A DNA stretch of 64,000 nucleotides from Diplodia intermedia (GCA_021495925.1 JAKEKT010000101.1:62001-126000), one strand, 5' to 3'. Counted from the stretch's first letter, positions 46,887 through 60,527 are shown. Notes: generated from the sequence alone by a model not told the origin. Numbers and translations are program-made.

Positions 46887-47941
46887 GGTGGATCGTGCGT
46901 GGGGCTGGTGGTCGAAGGTGCGGAGCGACGGACCAAGGTGAGGGTGGAGGAAGAGTCGGAAAGTGACGAGAGGCGGGTTTTTATACCCGGCCGCGGGCCT
47001 GCGGCTATTTGGGAAGCCGCAGCAAACGAGGAAGGAGCGACCGGTGCAATGGCCAGCTCACTTTGCCTTTTGGCTCTAGTTATAGTGGTGACATGTCTGC
47101 ATCTGGTGCCTCATCACTTGTCAACTAGAGGTGACTGGCCACTCTGACAGACAGACGAAGTGGCTCACTCACATCACCTCACTCCAAAGGTCCCTTGTAT
47201 CCCAGAACTTCCGTCCCAGATGAGAGGTCGAGAAGATATACGCAATTGGAGAAGCATGCCCTGATTAGGAATGCCAAGCATCAAACCAAGGATCAAGAAG
47301 AACAAGGAGACTATTACGCCAGCTATTCCTTTCAGAACGCTGGTATGCCGACTGTAATGAATCATATAGATAGTAAGAGTGGCGCATACTCTGAAAATCT
47401 TCCAGTGAAGTCATGGTATGTGCAGTCGATGTAATTCTCATGATCGAACAGGAATGACCGAGCTGAGCAGATCTATCCGAACGGGAACTTCATCTCTGGT
47501 GCATTGGGGAAGCAATGTTTGTTCTTTTCAATACTCATATTTATGGAGCATGCTGTACTCGCATACGAGGAGATGAATCGCCCGCATGAGATTACAAGCT
47601 TCTTCACTTGACTTCAAGATCCAGCCCACCAACAGCACAATACGGCAAGGAGCCGATTTTGGTCACGAAGCGTCGAACAAACGCTCGACTCCGACTCACC
47701 ACGAACAAGAGTGCTCGCAGCCAACAGATGCCCGAATGACCACGCATGCCACGACCAACTCGGCGCCAAACTTGATTTAACCTGGTTTCTCCAGAATTAT
47801 GTGCATCCATGCGTGTAGATTAAAGTGTGAATGAGAGGGGTATCCGTCTCTCCTTTTCCAGGGATAATAATACATCCGACACTACATATTTCAAGCCACC
47901 CAAACTCCATCCCAATGCATCATGAGACATGTCCATACGCT
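46887..47941. other. Intergenic region
   Basis: About 1.05 kb. It should hold the promoter of the unknown gene on its left and the 3' flank of the heme lyase gene on its right. The right part is AT-richer. No gene or RNA is seen. Confidence 0.45.
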
Positions 47942-48943
47942 CTAAAAGCCCCAAAACCGCGACACCCTCGTCTTGACACCCTCCCAGCTGTTCAGCTTCG
48001 GCCTGACATCCAGGTAAAAGTTCAGGCTCTTCCCCGACTTGCCCTCGTTCCGGCCCGAGTAAAAGTCAATGACGTACTCGACCGTCGTCCCGCACCGATC
48101 AATGACCCAATCGTGCCTGTCGAACGGCGTCTGGTATCCGAGGATCGAGTTGAACCGCGCGCGGGGCGTCAACTTCTGCGAGTTCCCGGAGAAAGCCACG
48201 AGCTTGGGACCGCCGCAACTGAAAACAGAACAAGTCAGCCAAACACAACCAAACCCAATACAGCTTTATCCAAGCCTTCCCGGCAGAGAAAACCCCCAGA
48301 GAAACAGAGGAAAAGCTTACCTCTCACCCCCCCTCCCCTCCTCCCACTCCTTGATCTCCTTCCACGCCCGCTCGTTCACCGCGTTGTGGATCGGCACGAT
48401 GCTGCGCATGTCCTCGACGCGCGGGTCGAACCTCTTGCGCCGCATCGCGTTGAAGAACATCTCCTCGCTCGGGTAGATCCAGTTGCCCGACGCCGCGTCC
48501 CTGCCCGTCTCGCCCTCGTTGTTCGCCGGCGCCTGCGCCGCCGCCGGTGGTGGTGCTGCTTGTCCCGCCGCCACCTGGTGTCGTTCCGTTCCCGGCGGCA
48601 TCGTCGCGCGCGGGATCGTCGACACCTCGCGGTCCTGTCGCAGGCCGAGGTAGCCGAGGATCGAGGAGCCGCCGCCGCCGCCGCCGCCGCCGCCGCTTTT
48701 GGGGGATGATGACGGCGGGAGGGATTGGTCGAGCTTCGAGGAGTCGCAGCCGTCGGCCACCGCCGCCGCCGCCGCGGCGGGCTTGGTGGCTGTGGGAGTC
48801 GGAGGCATTGGGTGCGGTGGTAGCGGCGGCGCGGCTTCCCCGGCCGCGGCGGCCTTTTGGGCTTGCTCCATCCACGCGGCGCGGGCGTGGTGGTCGACGG
48901 GGCAGGCCGTCGGCTGGGCTTCTCCGTCGTCGGCGGCGGCCAT
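47942..48943 (-). CDS. CYC3: Cytochrome c heme lyase (holocytochrome c synthase)
   Basis: Two exons (48943-48321 and 48218-47942), about 299 aa. The enzyme joins heme covalently to apocytochrome c in the mitochondrial intermembrane space. The N-terminus has a CPV heme-regulatory motif at Cys14 ([12 protein letters not shown]). The middle is Ala/Pro/Gly-rich and poorly conserved. The catalytic part follows: [57 protein letters not shown] and [20 protein letters not shown], with YVIDFYSG near the end. These features fit the cytochrome c lyase better than the cytochrome c1 lyase (Cyt2), whose IPIHN-type region reads differently. The intron is 102 bp and its removal restores the Ser-Cys-Gly-Gly start of exon 2. 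No cleavable presequence is evident, as expected for this import route. Confidence 0.92.
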
Positions 48944-50700
48944 TGTGGGACAAGTAGTGGTGGTGGTGGCAGTGGTGGTAGTAGGGGACCGGGAATAACG
49001 CTGCCGTTGGTGACGAATGCCCCGATTGATGGATGATGGATGGGAGGGAAAACAAAAAGTTCGGCGATGATGCGATTAAAGTTCGGGCCCGCCGCCAAGC
49101 GTTTGGTCGCCCGCGGAACGGACCCTTGTTCCCGGTTGCCGGTCGTCCCGCGCACGGACTTTGTTCCATCTGCCGGACTGCTCCATACGGGACGGTTTTG
49201 ATTGGTGGAGCATGTGGGATTGATGGTGTGGTTGAGGCCGATTGCACGCTATTGTTGCACGCTATCAGCGAAGAGCACTCAAAATAGATGGCTCTATACG
49301 GCGTCTCAAAATTCGTACCGCGCTTCCTCAGCTCACAGAACACCGCTTTAGCAATCTCAGTTGCAACGATCACTTGCCAACGATTCTCCCCATACGGTGT
49401 TTAGGGCCTCCGATGCAGCATGACCAGGCTGACAGTCACGCACTATTGATAAAAATGTGAGAATTTTCCTAGAATTCAAACCTGGCTACATGATTGCCGG
49501 AGTGTTCCGTCACAAATGCGTGCATCATTTTAGTCGTATCCTCCTGGTCAGTATGCTATACCTTTCCTCCTATTCTCGTCATCACCTCCCCTGGTGCTTC
49601 GGGCTGGTTTGAATGCGCGCAGCTTGCTGGAGAAGGATCCAGAGGCGAAGGCAGTGCGGTCTAGTTTGTATCGAAACTCAGTAGTTTTGCCGTACAGCTA
49701 CCACCCTCGATAGTATTCCTCAAGCACAACATGGTTCCAAGACAATCAATTCGCATTGACTATCCTGGGGTTTTTTGCGTTTCTATGAGGGCATCCGGGG
49801 ACTTCCCGTATAGTACAAGCAATGAGGCCAGTTGACCGCCCTCTCCAGCCTGTGAGATCTAGAAGGAAAGAAAACAAAAAAGCAGACCCGCCGTCCGTTA
49901 AACGCCCATTTATCCTGTGTCCCATGCTCGTTCCCATGTTTGCCGTTTCGTTGAATTTTGCACCGTCTTGTATTCCCCGGAATGGAAAGGGAAAAAATCG
50001 CCAGTCGTAAACCGATCGTTTGGAATCGTGTGGCATAAGGAAAAAAGAAGAAAACAAGTCATTTTGTACATCGTGCGTGCCACACCCAGCGGATCCCCGA
50101 TTGTGGCACTTTCGTCCAGAAATCCGATCAGATGTATTTGAGCGAGGCATACGTATCGAATCCAGCCGCAGTTGAGCGTAAAACGATCATCTCCGGGAAA
50201 GGCCTGGTTGAAAGCAAAAGCCGAAATGAAGACCAGATGAGACTCCTCATATGCGTAAGCCAGGTGAGAGCCGAGCACAGGCGCTCGGAAACCATGCCGA
50301 AAAAGTGAAACCGCGCCGTAGAACAGTATGCTGAAAGCCGTGGAGTGAAGCCGGATGAAACAGGGCGATGACGAAGGATGCTCGGAAGGAGCAGCAAGTG
50401 ATGGAAAGAAGTACTCGAGAGTGGAAGATAGGAACGAGCCTCGGTCGTGCCACTGGAACTAGCCTTTAACCATCGAGGCCTAGTTATCGAGTGTGAGTCT
50501 TTCAGAAATGCCATTGAAGAGTATAGTGGCGAGTCGATGTGGAAACCCAGTGAGGACCTTGTGGAAATGTCCTTGTGCAAGCCTTCGAGAATGGTAGGAT
50601 AGTCGAAGGCACCCTAATGATCAAGGGACGTATAGCGGCGTATCGAGAGAAACCCGGAGGATAAGAGTCGTGTCAAGGCTGCTCATGACACTAGATGCGC
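48944..50700. other. Intergenic region
   Basis: About 1.75 kb. The left part is the promoter of the heme lyase gene. The right part is AT-richer and includes minus-strand frames (about 49,910-50,580) with protein-like patches but no family and no connected gene model. No repeat is recognised. Confidence 0.4.
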
Positions 50701-53421
50701 TTACAACGCGACCGGGTTAGGGATCTCCTCGAAGCGGTGCAGAAATCCATTCACGTCGACCAGCCATACATCATCTCCCATGACAATCATCCTGCGGTTG
50801 GGGTTCTGTCCGCTAGGAACACCGTCAGTAGTAACGCTCAAGCTCTCACTTGAGAGATTGACAATGAGGCTCGTACCAGAGGAGGCCACAGAGGAGGAAG
50901 AGTCCATGGCATTGCTGGCAAAATCGCCGACGTTGCTCAAATGCGACACTCTGTCTAAAGTTGCAGTTAGTCTGTCTTTGGCATAAGTTCGGGTAACTAA
51001 TCGGGTGGCTCACCTTCTCGTCCACTGGCCTCCGCGGCGTTCTGTTCGGAGATAGGAGTAGCGCGGCCGACAGCAGAGCTCCGACTAGCAACGCCTTCGG
51101 CCTTGTCCTCTGGAATGGCGGCCATACGAGCAGGAACAGCAACCGAAGGGGCCTCGGCGAACTCCATGACATTGGCATGCGAGCGCAGAGGGTTCATGCG
51201 GTGGAATCCGTTGTGTCCCGAGACCTCGATTCCCTCAGGCATAGAGCTCTCCTTGGCGAAAGCAGGAAGCTCCTCGGTGGGACGGCTGGCGTAAGAGCCC
51301 TGCGAGCTCTTAGCCGCAGTAGCTGAGACGTCGCGGCTATCTTGGCGAGGGCTCTGAAGCAAACTCATACTCGAAAAGGTCATGGCGGGTCCCGAGTTGA
51401 TGGGAGGTAGTTCGGGGGGTACCATCGTGCTTTCACCAAGAGCAGCCTCCATGGGTGGGGAAATTCCGCCATGGCGCTCGGAGCTTACGGCGGGCTGAGA
51501 AGTCAGGAGAGCAGCGGAACGAGACGTGCGCAGGCTGCTTTGAGGCGCAGATTCATGGAAGTCCACCTGAGTCTGGACTGTAGTGTTACTGCGCTTGTGA
51601 CGACGCCCTTTCAACGTGTTCTTCATCTGTTCGAAGATCGAAGACTTCTTAGGGCGGATACGCTCCTGCTGCTGTCGGGCATCGCCAGCATTCTCAGCGC
51701 GACTGTCACTGTCGCTACCCGCGGATGGAAACGGGTCATTGAGAGCCAGCCTACTCAAGCGATGGGCAGAGGCCATCAATCCGCGAAGACCATTGCTGGC
51801 GGGGGGCCGCGGAAGGGCGGTAATCGAGCAGGAACTACGACGATCCAAACTCTTCTTGTTCACAGTGGAGTTCTTCTGCTCGGCTTCAGAGATGCCCATA
51901 GTGTCATGAACTGGACTCGTCGAGTGAGCGCCACGAGTGCCCGAGTTGCCGGCTGTCGTCGTCACCTGAGCTTCAGACTGCTGCTCAATGCCTCCAGGAA
52001 GCTTGGGTTTCGTGTCGACGAGGTCGGGAGTGCCCCAGGTGCGGGCATCCTCACCTGGCTTTGGACGACGAGGCGGGGTAGCCATGGCTCCAGCTCCCTG
52101 GCGCGCATTGAAAGGAGCACCAATCTTCATCTTCTCGGTCGGCTTCGGCGAAGTTGATGAAGCCATGAAAGGCAGGGACCGCTTCAGGTTGGTCGTCTTT
52201 TCACCTAAGACTTCACCGAACTTGTTAAAAAGACTGCCGGAGCTGGCGTTACGCGTCTTGGACTGGTCACGGTTTTCGGGTTTCGGGCTCATTTTCGCGG
52301 TTGAGGAATCCGGGTTGTCCATCTTTTGGGCGTGTCTGATCGCGCGCCTGTCTCGCAAGCTGAACTTTGGACGCGGCGCAAGAGAAGGAGGGTCAGTGAA
52401 AGCGTCAGTGAGTGTGACGTCAGTGGAGTCGGACGCTGGCTGTTGGACTGATGAGTCGTTTGTTGTGAGGGTGTCGGAGTGATCTGACAGTGATTGCTGC
52501 TCAGCGATTGGGTTGCCAGAAGAGGTGTTTGCGGCGAAAGGTCTTGAGATTTGGTAGTGGTCGACGGGAAAGTCGTCGATCCCGCTTGCTCGGAGCGAAG
52601 CACGTTGACAGGTGACCGGACTCAGCTCTGGTGAGGATGGCGTGGACCAAAGCTGGCTCAAAGCTGCGGGCGCGCGGCGGGACAAAGGCGTGCCTACAGG
52701 TTCAAGAGTGGACGACAGGCGATGGACGATAGCCCTGTCGGTAGAGGCTGAAGTTGAACGAGCGTGTCGCGGAGCCGAACGCGATGCGGACGCAGAAGTG
52801 AGGTCGGGTGCGCCGGGGCGTCCAAAATGAGTGAACAGCGGCTGGAGCGAGCGGCGGGCAAGAGGCTGCGATGCAGGCGGCTCTCGTGAAGACAGGCGCG
52901 GCTCTGGATGGCGGGGCAGATCAGGGCTGGCCAGGGGTCGCGAGAGATCGACAGGATCGTCGGAGGTGGTAGAGGAAACGAAGGCGGGATGCGGAAGAGG
53001 GGGGGTGGTTGAGGGTTTGGCGCGGGTGAGGGTGGTCTTGCCGGGGCGCTCACGGGGGCGGTCGTCACGGGGCGGGCGCTTCTGCAGCTTCGAGGAATGG
53101 CCTGGAGTGCTGTGAGCGAGGCTGCGCCGTAGTGTTCTCCGGCAGCTGGGACGCACTCTGGGCGTCTTCCCCCGGCTCTCCATGGTCGTCGCGGAAGACA
53201 CTGAACGACGACGGGCCGCGCACGCGGTTCCCGTAGGTCGCCATGCTCTTGACAGACGCGGAACGAGAGAAGGACGAGGCAAAGACGGGGGCGAGATGGA
53301 GATGGAGGGCGGGGAGGACGCGGTCGAGCGGCTTGACGTGGGAACTGGGGTCGCGCGTGGTCGCGGCGCCCACGCGGGGCAGGCGCGGATGCCATCTCGA
53401 ATGGTAGTTGTTCTGGCCCAT
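50701..53421 (-). CDS. Ser/Pro-rich protein of unknown function
   Basis: The proposed exons are 53421-53224, 53081-51014 and 50954-50701, about 839 aa. I do not recognise the family. Most of the sequence is a disordered Ser/Pro/Arg-rich region with several serine-rich basic segments. The last exon is more ordered: VSHLSNVGDFASNAM and GQNPNRRMIVMGDDVWLVDV, then NGFLHRFEEIPNPVAL at the stop. The 3' intron (59 bp) has good sites. The 5' end is uncertain: the large exon frame has no ATG before 53,180, whereas ATG at 53,421 (MGQNNYHSRWHPRLPRVG) has good context in another frame. Joining that frame through a GTGCGC donor and a CTGCAG acceptor (142 bp) restores the main frame exactly. It is divergent from HEM2 across 824 bases. 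Confidence 0.6.
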
Positions 53422-54245
53422 GGCTCCTCCTCCAACTGCGCTCAGCCCTGCGGCGGCGGCGCGGGAGGGGCCTGTGTTCCGCTCTTATACAGCCGCATCC
53501 CCATCCCGGTGGGCTCATGGTGCGCTCCTACCAATGGCTACGTGTCGGTCGCTCCACTTTGCCGCTCCTGTCTGGAGCGCTTCACCGCCGAATGCCCGCG
53601 AATCCCCCGCGTCCTTCAGGCTTCCCGCAATAAAAATAACCGCAGGGCAAGATCGGTGCCAATCCACGCCTATAGCGACACAGGTTGCGCAATAGCAGCA
53701 ATGCGCGCAGGGGCCGGCGGCCCAGAGCCGTGGCGGGCGGCAAGAGCCGGCGCGGTGGGCGGGCGCTGCGCCGGCGACGGGGCACGAAACAGCGCGGGCG
53801 GCAGGGCCCCCGACGACCCCTTCAGCGGGATGGTCGCGCCGTGGTGTTGAGGAGTGCAGTCGGAGAGCAGCGCTCGGGGCAATTAGTCCGGGCGGGCTGT
53901 GATTGGCGGGCTAGCTGCAGCGTCTAGGTTCCCATCACTCTGCGGCGTCACGGTTTCCCTGGGCGCGCTGCTAGCTCGGCGATTGCACCAGCAGCCTGCT
54001 CTCGGCCGGGCCGGCAGCGGCGGCCACTCAGCGGTGCCGTATTCGGGACTCCGCTTTCACGGCCTGCGCGCTGATTCGTACTCGCTGCCCCATCCTCGGC
54101 CCTTGTCGGCCGCAGCGCCACCCTGCGTTCAGACCCTTCTCGTCTCGACCCGCCCTTCCCGAGCCTCCTCCATAATTTAACCCGACTCGACCTCCAGCGC
54201 CTACTGCCCCTCCGCTGCTTCCCTCTCCATTCCGCCCCTTTGAAC
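53422..54245. other. Divergent promoter region of HEM2 and the Ser/Pro-rich gene
   Basis: 824 bases separate the two start codons, so both promoters share it. It is GC-rich, with a short AT-rich patch (ATAATTTAAC) and a C-rich pyrimidine tract just before the HEM2 ATG. No other gene is seen. Confidence 0.5.
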
Positions 54246-55410
<1,165 letters not shown>

Positions 55411-56217
55411 GCTTTCTTGTCATATTCTTCTTGCATAAAGTCATTACGGTTATTCCCCAAAAAGCTCCCTCACAACATTCTTTGGGACGGCTAGACACTG
55501 CTTCGGTGTTAACTGGGTATACGGCGTTTTGGGAAGGTAACTGGTTCTAGGGATTCCCACTTGTAGCATGTCAGGTCAATTTTTAAACTGTGGATGGACA
55601 AAAAAGGCTCCAAGATGTATCGGAGCTGCCTAGACATGACTCCTGTCTTGATATAGCGAATGATATCCACGTCGAAACTTGACCTACCTCCGCGGTGCCT
55701 CGGCCTCAAGGGAACCAGTACGAGCTAACTAAAACAGTAACTAATTTCGTTGCCCGGCAGAGCAGTAACCCACTGTCATCGCCCTTGACATCTGACTGAG
55801 CAGACACGTCTTAGCGCATGCATTATCACTGGATTTTGAACCGTATATATCCTATCAGCCAATTTCGGTGAGCTCAATCGCTGCCAGTTACACCTGAACC
55901 AGGTCCCGAGTGGATACCTTCTGAATCATACGGATCCAACGACTTCCGGCTTCCGCTTGTAATTTGCGGTGGTCCGCGCTACATCATGATAATCAGGGTT
56001 GCTGTTATTTTTCAAGACTGGACCGTGGATTGGAGCATCATATCCACGAAATGCTCCGCGGTTTTGGATCAGCTTTGGTGAGGGTCTGAGATGGTCTGTT
56101 GATTGGTTTCGAGAAGAGAAACGAGGAGCGGCGGACACAGTCGTACCAAGGGAGTGTATCAGTAGTAACATCCATATCGAAAAGCGTACCGGGCTCACAA
56201 ATGTCTGTCCCACGTGC

Positions 56218-56475
56218 ATCTCAATATCTTATACTCCCGCCACCACGTCGGGTGACAAAAGAAATTGCCCACCCGGATCTGCCATAGAACAATTCTACAT
56301 GGGATAGGTAGTTGAATACAAGATCCGGATATAAATATAACTTTTAAATTCGTGTATTTACATGCGGATCTTGTATTCAACTACCTACTAAAATATTTTG
56401 TTTCGGAATCTGTGTGGAAGGCACATGGGGGTGTGCATCTTCGGGGGGATCTCAATATCTTATACTTCCGCCACC
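56218..56475. repeat. Paired 27-base direct repeats flanking a hairpin
   Basis: The segments 56,218-56,244 and 56,449-56,475 match at 26 of 27 positions (ATCTCAATATCTTATACT and what follows; one C/T difference). They stand about 231 bases apart and enclose the inverted repeat. This could be an old tandem duplication or the trace of a small foldback element. Confidence 0.7.
56306..56387. repeat. Inverted repeat (hairpin) with 23-base perfect arms
   Basis: Arm 1 is 56,306-56,328 and arm 2 is 56,365-56,387, exact reverse complements of 23 bases (TAGGTAGTTGAATACAAGAT plus CCG). Pairing continues imperfectly into an AT-rich loop. It resembles a very short MITE or foldback remnant; no target-site duplication is evident. 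Confidence 0.85.
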
Positions 56476-57042
56476 CAAAGTGTGGCACGAGAATGGTGGT
56501 ATCCTCGTGACTGCATTGATGTTGCGACAGCTGATACCCCTGCTGAGGCCATGGGAAGTTGGTATAAAGTAATTCATGCTTTCCCCTCGTATTGTCTTTA
56601 CCTTCGCTTATTATCAAAAGAAAGCGAGTTTGAGAGGTTTTCCATGAACAGACCCCTCTCAATAGGTTGTATCCAGAAGGAACCGGTACTTTTGGTGGCC
56701 TTGGGTGGTCAAATAACGGAGGGCTTAACTCGAAGAATCCGTGTGCCTCTTCCAAGCAGCGGAGAACTATCAAGGATATACAAAATCAAGGATGGAAGAT
56801 CGCAGCATTCCAACACGCTGCTGAGGTCTCGTAAGTAGCCTTCATGCCTCATATCAGCACCAGTATTGAAGAATGGAACATGTGGACGGGCTGACCAGAT
56901 CCCCCACAGCCTGGCTCTATTGATTTCACTTCCGGCATCTTCGTTAAGAGATAGTCCTCTTCGGTCTGTTATCATATTCTCGGATCAGAAAACAAGCGCA
57001 ATACCGATGGAAACTGCACTCACCGCTGATATCCTGTTTCCT

Positions 57043-57478
57043 TTATGGAAAGTGCCTGAGCAGATGTATCGGCAGAGACAACGGTCGAATCCAACCGTAC
57101 AATGCTGCAGCCTGTATCAGCCAGGCTGCGACATCGGGTCCTGGAATTACGGCGCGAATTTCTTCCAGCAGGGGATATAAGCGCTGCTTGCTCGCTCATC
57201 AACTCTGATACAGCTTCTAGACTGCGCAGCGTCGTGAGATCAACATGTGACGCGTTTTCTATCAATTTACTTGGATGTTTTCGACTGGCGCATAATCGCA
57301 CATACGCTCGATTCGTTCCACGAGGAAGTCCATGACGCAACTTGTTTGTTGCAGGCAGCATAATAGAGAAACACTGAGTATTTTCACACGAAAAGAAATG
57401 CACTTACGGAACAAAGCCTTATCATGAGGTCGTAGTTCAGGCAGCTCCAATGCCATGTTCATGCTGTTCAACACTCAG
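57043..57478 (-). pseudogene. Fragmentary coding, possible decayed gene
   Basis: A minus-strand fragment from about 57,183 to a stop at 57,043 reads LYPLLEEIRAVIPGPDVAAW followed by LIQAAALYGWIRPLSLPIHL, with ordinary composition. Upstream pieces (MNMALELPELRPHDKALFR near 57,460 and MDFLVERIERMCDYAPVENI near 57,330) could be exons, but no splice combination I tried gives a continuous, convincing protein. The family is unknown. It may equally be chance. Confidence 0.25.
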
Positions 57479-59319
57479 TGTTTACAACATGCTCCTCTTA
57501 CGCAATGAGTCCGACGACTGTCTCTGTAAGAGCCCCGTGGAACGACAAATACGAATGCGCTTTCCCATCTCATTTTAAATTTCCAAAGAGGTTGACTGCA
57601 GCGAGTGACACGTCCAAAGCGCATTTATACGTGAACTTAATCTCCCACGGTCGTGACGATAATTGTCCTGGGCTTACTCTTCATGTTGAGCCTCTTACCT
57701 AGAAGTGCTTGGACCAGCAAAGTCATGGACACGTCATTCAAAGGAAAAACCACCTTCACCTCCACTCGTCTTGTCTCCGGCCATCCAGAACGTGTTGCAG
57801 CACCGAGTGGGCCGCGGTCGTACGATAATCATCTTCGCCTACTGAGAAAATTGTGGATGACGAAGCCGGCATCAGCGGCAGCGAGAAGCGGCATCTTCGG
57901 CAGCAATTCTTGCGATATGCTTCCCAATCGAGACAGAATCGCGAAGGCAGACCGCGGCAGACCGCGAGGTGAGGAAATTCGTTCATTGTGAAAAGAAAAA
58001 AAAGAAAAAAGAGCCAGCCAGCTGGGCCCCCGGTCCATCGCGCTCATCTTCACACCTAAAAAGTAGTGACATACGAAGCGTGGGGAGGACGGCGAAACAC
58101 GGCGCGAGGGTGCGGAATGCATTTCCAAATGCTTTCTTTCGCCAGCTTCAGGAAGCCATGGCTCAGTCCGTTCCCAAAGCAGTACATATCTTCCTGCGCG
58201 GAACGCCTTTCCATCGCCCAATGAGAAGCTCTTCCCTTCGTCGGGCCATGTCATCGGGAAACACAATGCGACACGCAACAATCCAACCGGCCGCCGCCGA
58301 TCCCTGCGAGGTATCAAACGCCTTATTTTTTTTCCCCCGCGGGGAAATCGGAGACAAATAGCGTCACACACCGTTGCGCAACAACGGGTGGCCGGAAATG
58401 AGTTCTTGAATCCGTTTGCGACTCTCGATCACGCCAGCGAGCGGCTGAACGGGAGGTAGGTCGCTGGGTTGGTTGATTACGCCGTTGGCACGCGCTATTC
58501 CTCCGACCGTCCTGTTGCTCTTAACTCCGTCCGACGAGTGGGCGTACGCGCTAGTTGCCCATCTTCGTCTACTACTCCGTACTCCTTCCGGACTCGGTGC
58601 TCTAGGAATGATTGGTGCTCCATTCACGGCGTCCGAAAGGGCTTCTTTGCTATCTGCTCTCTAAATCCGCTAAGCATCCTGCTTGATAGCACAAGGAGCA
58701 CTATAGTAGACCCAAAGGTTAGCGTAGCGCGAACGCGTGATAACCACATGATCCGGTTGTCCGCTGGCGGGTTGACGGGCGCGAACGGGTTCAAGGATCT
58801 TGAACAATGCTGCGCACTGGCCTCATGTTTCCCCTCATTTCGTAGGGCATGGACCACCTACCCTGCAGAAACCGTGGCGTGTCTGGCCGGCTCGCTCACA
58901 TGTGTTGAAGACGCGGAGCGTGACTTGTCAAGATAGCGATAGACGAGATGCAATTGGAAGAGCTTTGAGGGGTATGAAGTGACGTGTAATTGATGACATC
59001 CGTAAACTACCGGCAGGGCTAACATCAACGAAGGACTGGGTATCTGGCGACTCTAGCCTTTGTGTCCTTCGAGCAGTGCCAATCTCTATTCGTTCCATCC
59101 ACCCGGCTTCCATTCCTCCAGGTTCCCACCTGGCGCGAATCAGCGCGCGCCGCGATGCCTTTCGGCGACCTCCCCATGGCAGTAGCCCCCCGCCTTGATG
59201 CTCATCAATAATCCACGTCGAGCCATGTGTTTTCATAACACTATGGGGTCATGACCATTGCCGTTATGCATGTCTTTTTTTGCTTTTTTGCTTCTTTTTA
59301 GGTTGCGCGCGCTCGTCGC

Positions 59320-59776
59320 TCATGCGACGAGGCTGGCACCGCCAGACTCGACGGCCTCGATCTCAGCCGCGCTCCAGCTCAGGCGGCCGAAGCGGGGAGG
59401 GAGCTCGCTGCGGTCGAAGTACTCGCCCTGGCCAGGCTGGACGGAGCCGAGAGCAGAGCCGGGCTGGCTGCCAATGGAGCCACTGGAGAAGGTGCGCTTG
59501 TTGAGGGGGCCGTGCTGCTGAGCCTTCTGGCGGTAGCTGGCGAATGACTCGGGCAGGGACTGCGAGGGAGCGGCCGGGTGGGCACGGGGAGTGTGGTCGA
59601 TGTCTGTCGGCACGTGGAGTCAGTTACTGGTCATGCACGCGAAAATCGAACGGCTCTTCCGAGGCGCATGTGAAAGCGCAGGTGGGTGGAAACTTACGGG
59701 CCGGAGGGTTGTGCTTGCCGAGGAAGCGGATGAGCGGCTGGCGCTGAGCAAGACGGCGGGCGGTGGCAGAGAACAT
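59320..59776 (-). CDS. KGD4: Kgd4/Ymr31 (MRPS36-like) subunit of 2-oxoglutarate dehydrogenase
   Basis: Two exons (59776-59698 and 59603-59320), 120 aa, normal for the family. The small mitochondrial protein was first listed as ribosomal subunit Ymr31/S36 and is now known to recruit the E3 component to the 2-oxoglutarate dehydrogenase complex (family knowledge). The N-terminus MFSATARRLAQRQPLIRFLG is a good mitochondrial presequence without acidic residues. The body has HTPRAHPAAPSQSLPESF, QQHGPLNKRTFSSGSIGS, then QPGQGEYFDRSELPPRFGRL and SAAEIEAVESGGASLVA, the family C-terminal signature. The intron is 94 bp and its removal restores PAHIDHTP. It is divergent from MED18. Confidence 0.9.
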
Positions 59777-60527
59777 TTTGGCGGGTGGGGAGTTGTGTAG
59801 TTGCTCTGAGACGCGGTGGAGTGGGAGAGGTTGCAAAAGTAAGTCGGAAGAGTGCGCGAGAGCTTGATATAGTATCGGAGCGGAACGGCTAAAGTCGGCC
59901 GGAGCTAGTAATTGCAGGTGGGTCCGTTGGAGAGCTTGGAGGCGTTCGGCGCTGATCGCAAGATCAAGTGCTGGAGGAGGAGCCGGGTGGAGCGAGGTGG
60001 GCGGCGCAGGATGGGGAGACGGAGATTCAATGTGGGCAGGCGCAGGTCTAAATGTTGCTCGAGGCAGGCGCGTCACGGCGGAGTGGGCTGCGGTTTTCGG
60101 AGGTCGGAAGCGAAGACGCGAGCGGCGGCAACGGCCTCGGAGACGCACGAAAGCCAGGGTAGGCTGCCGTCTGAGGTAAGGTAAGCGAGGCCGGCGGCCG
60201 GAGACAACAAAAAGGTGGACTGACAATTGTTCGAGCGGAGTCCGGCGCTGCGGGCGGAGGTGCGAGCGGGCCCGGGGGTCGTGCCCTTGCGGGCGGATGT
60301 CGCCATCGCAATGGCATGCCGTGTTTGGTGCGCGCCTGGACTGCGTTTCTAAGCAAGCGCGGGCGCTGCTGCCATTGTTTCCCTCGATTTTTTGTGTCAT
60401 CCGGCGTTATCGCGCGGTCGGACCACCCTCCCCACACCATCGCGACTCGCGCCTGCCCGCCGGCGTCAACCGCGTCCGATCGTCGCATGCCTGCCACGCC
60501 ACCGCAGAATCAGCGTCCTACCCCGCC
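59777..60527. other. Divergent promoter region of KGD4 and MED18
   Basis: 751 bases between the two start codons, GC-rich, with purine-rich runs on the plus strand. The MED18 frame is open upstream from 60,297, but the stretch before MPHELLLF is not family-like. Confidence 0.5.

Larger units (their letters stand above)
55411..59319. other. Gene-poor block with fragmentary coding and repeats
   Basis: About 3.9 kb with no complete gene. It is visibly more AT-rich than its flanks from about 55.4 to 58.3 kb. It holds a perfect 23-base inverted repeat (56,306-56,387), a near-identical 27-base direct repeat on either side of it, and protein-like fragments on the minus strand around 57,043-57,478 that do not join into one frame. 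It may be a decayed gene or an old element. Confidence 0.45.

Noticed and set aside
49910..50580. Protein-like minus-strand pieces downstream of the Ser/Pro-rich gene
   Set aside because: Pieces in different frames cannot be joined by plausible introns, and no family is recognised.
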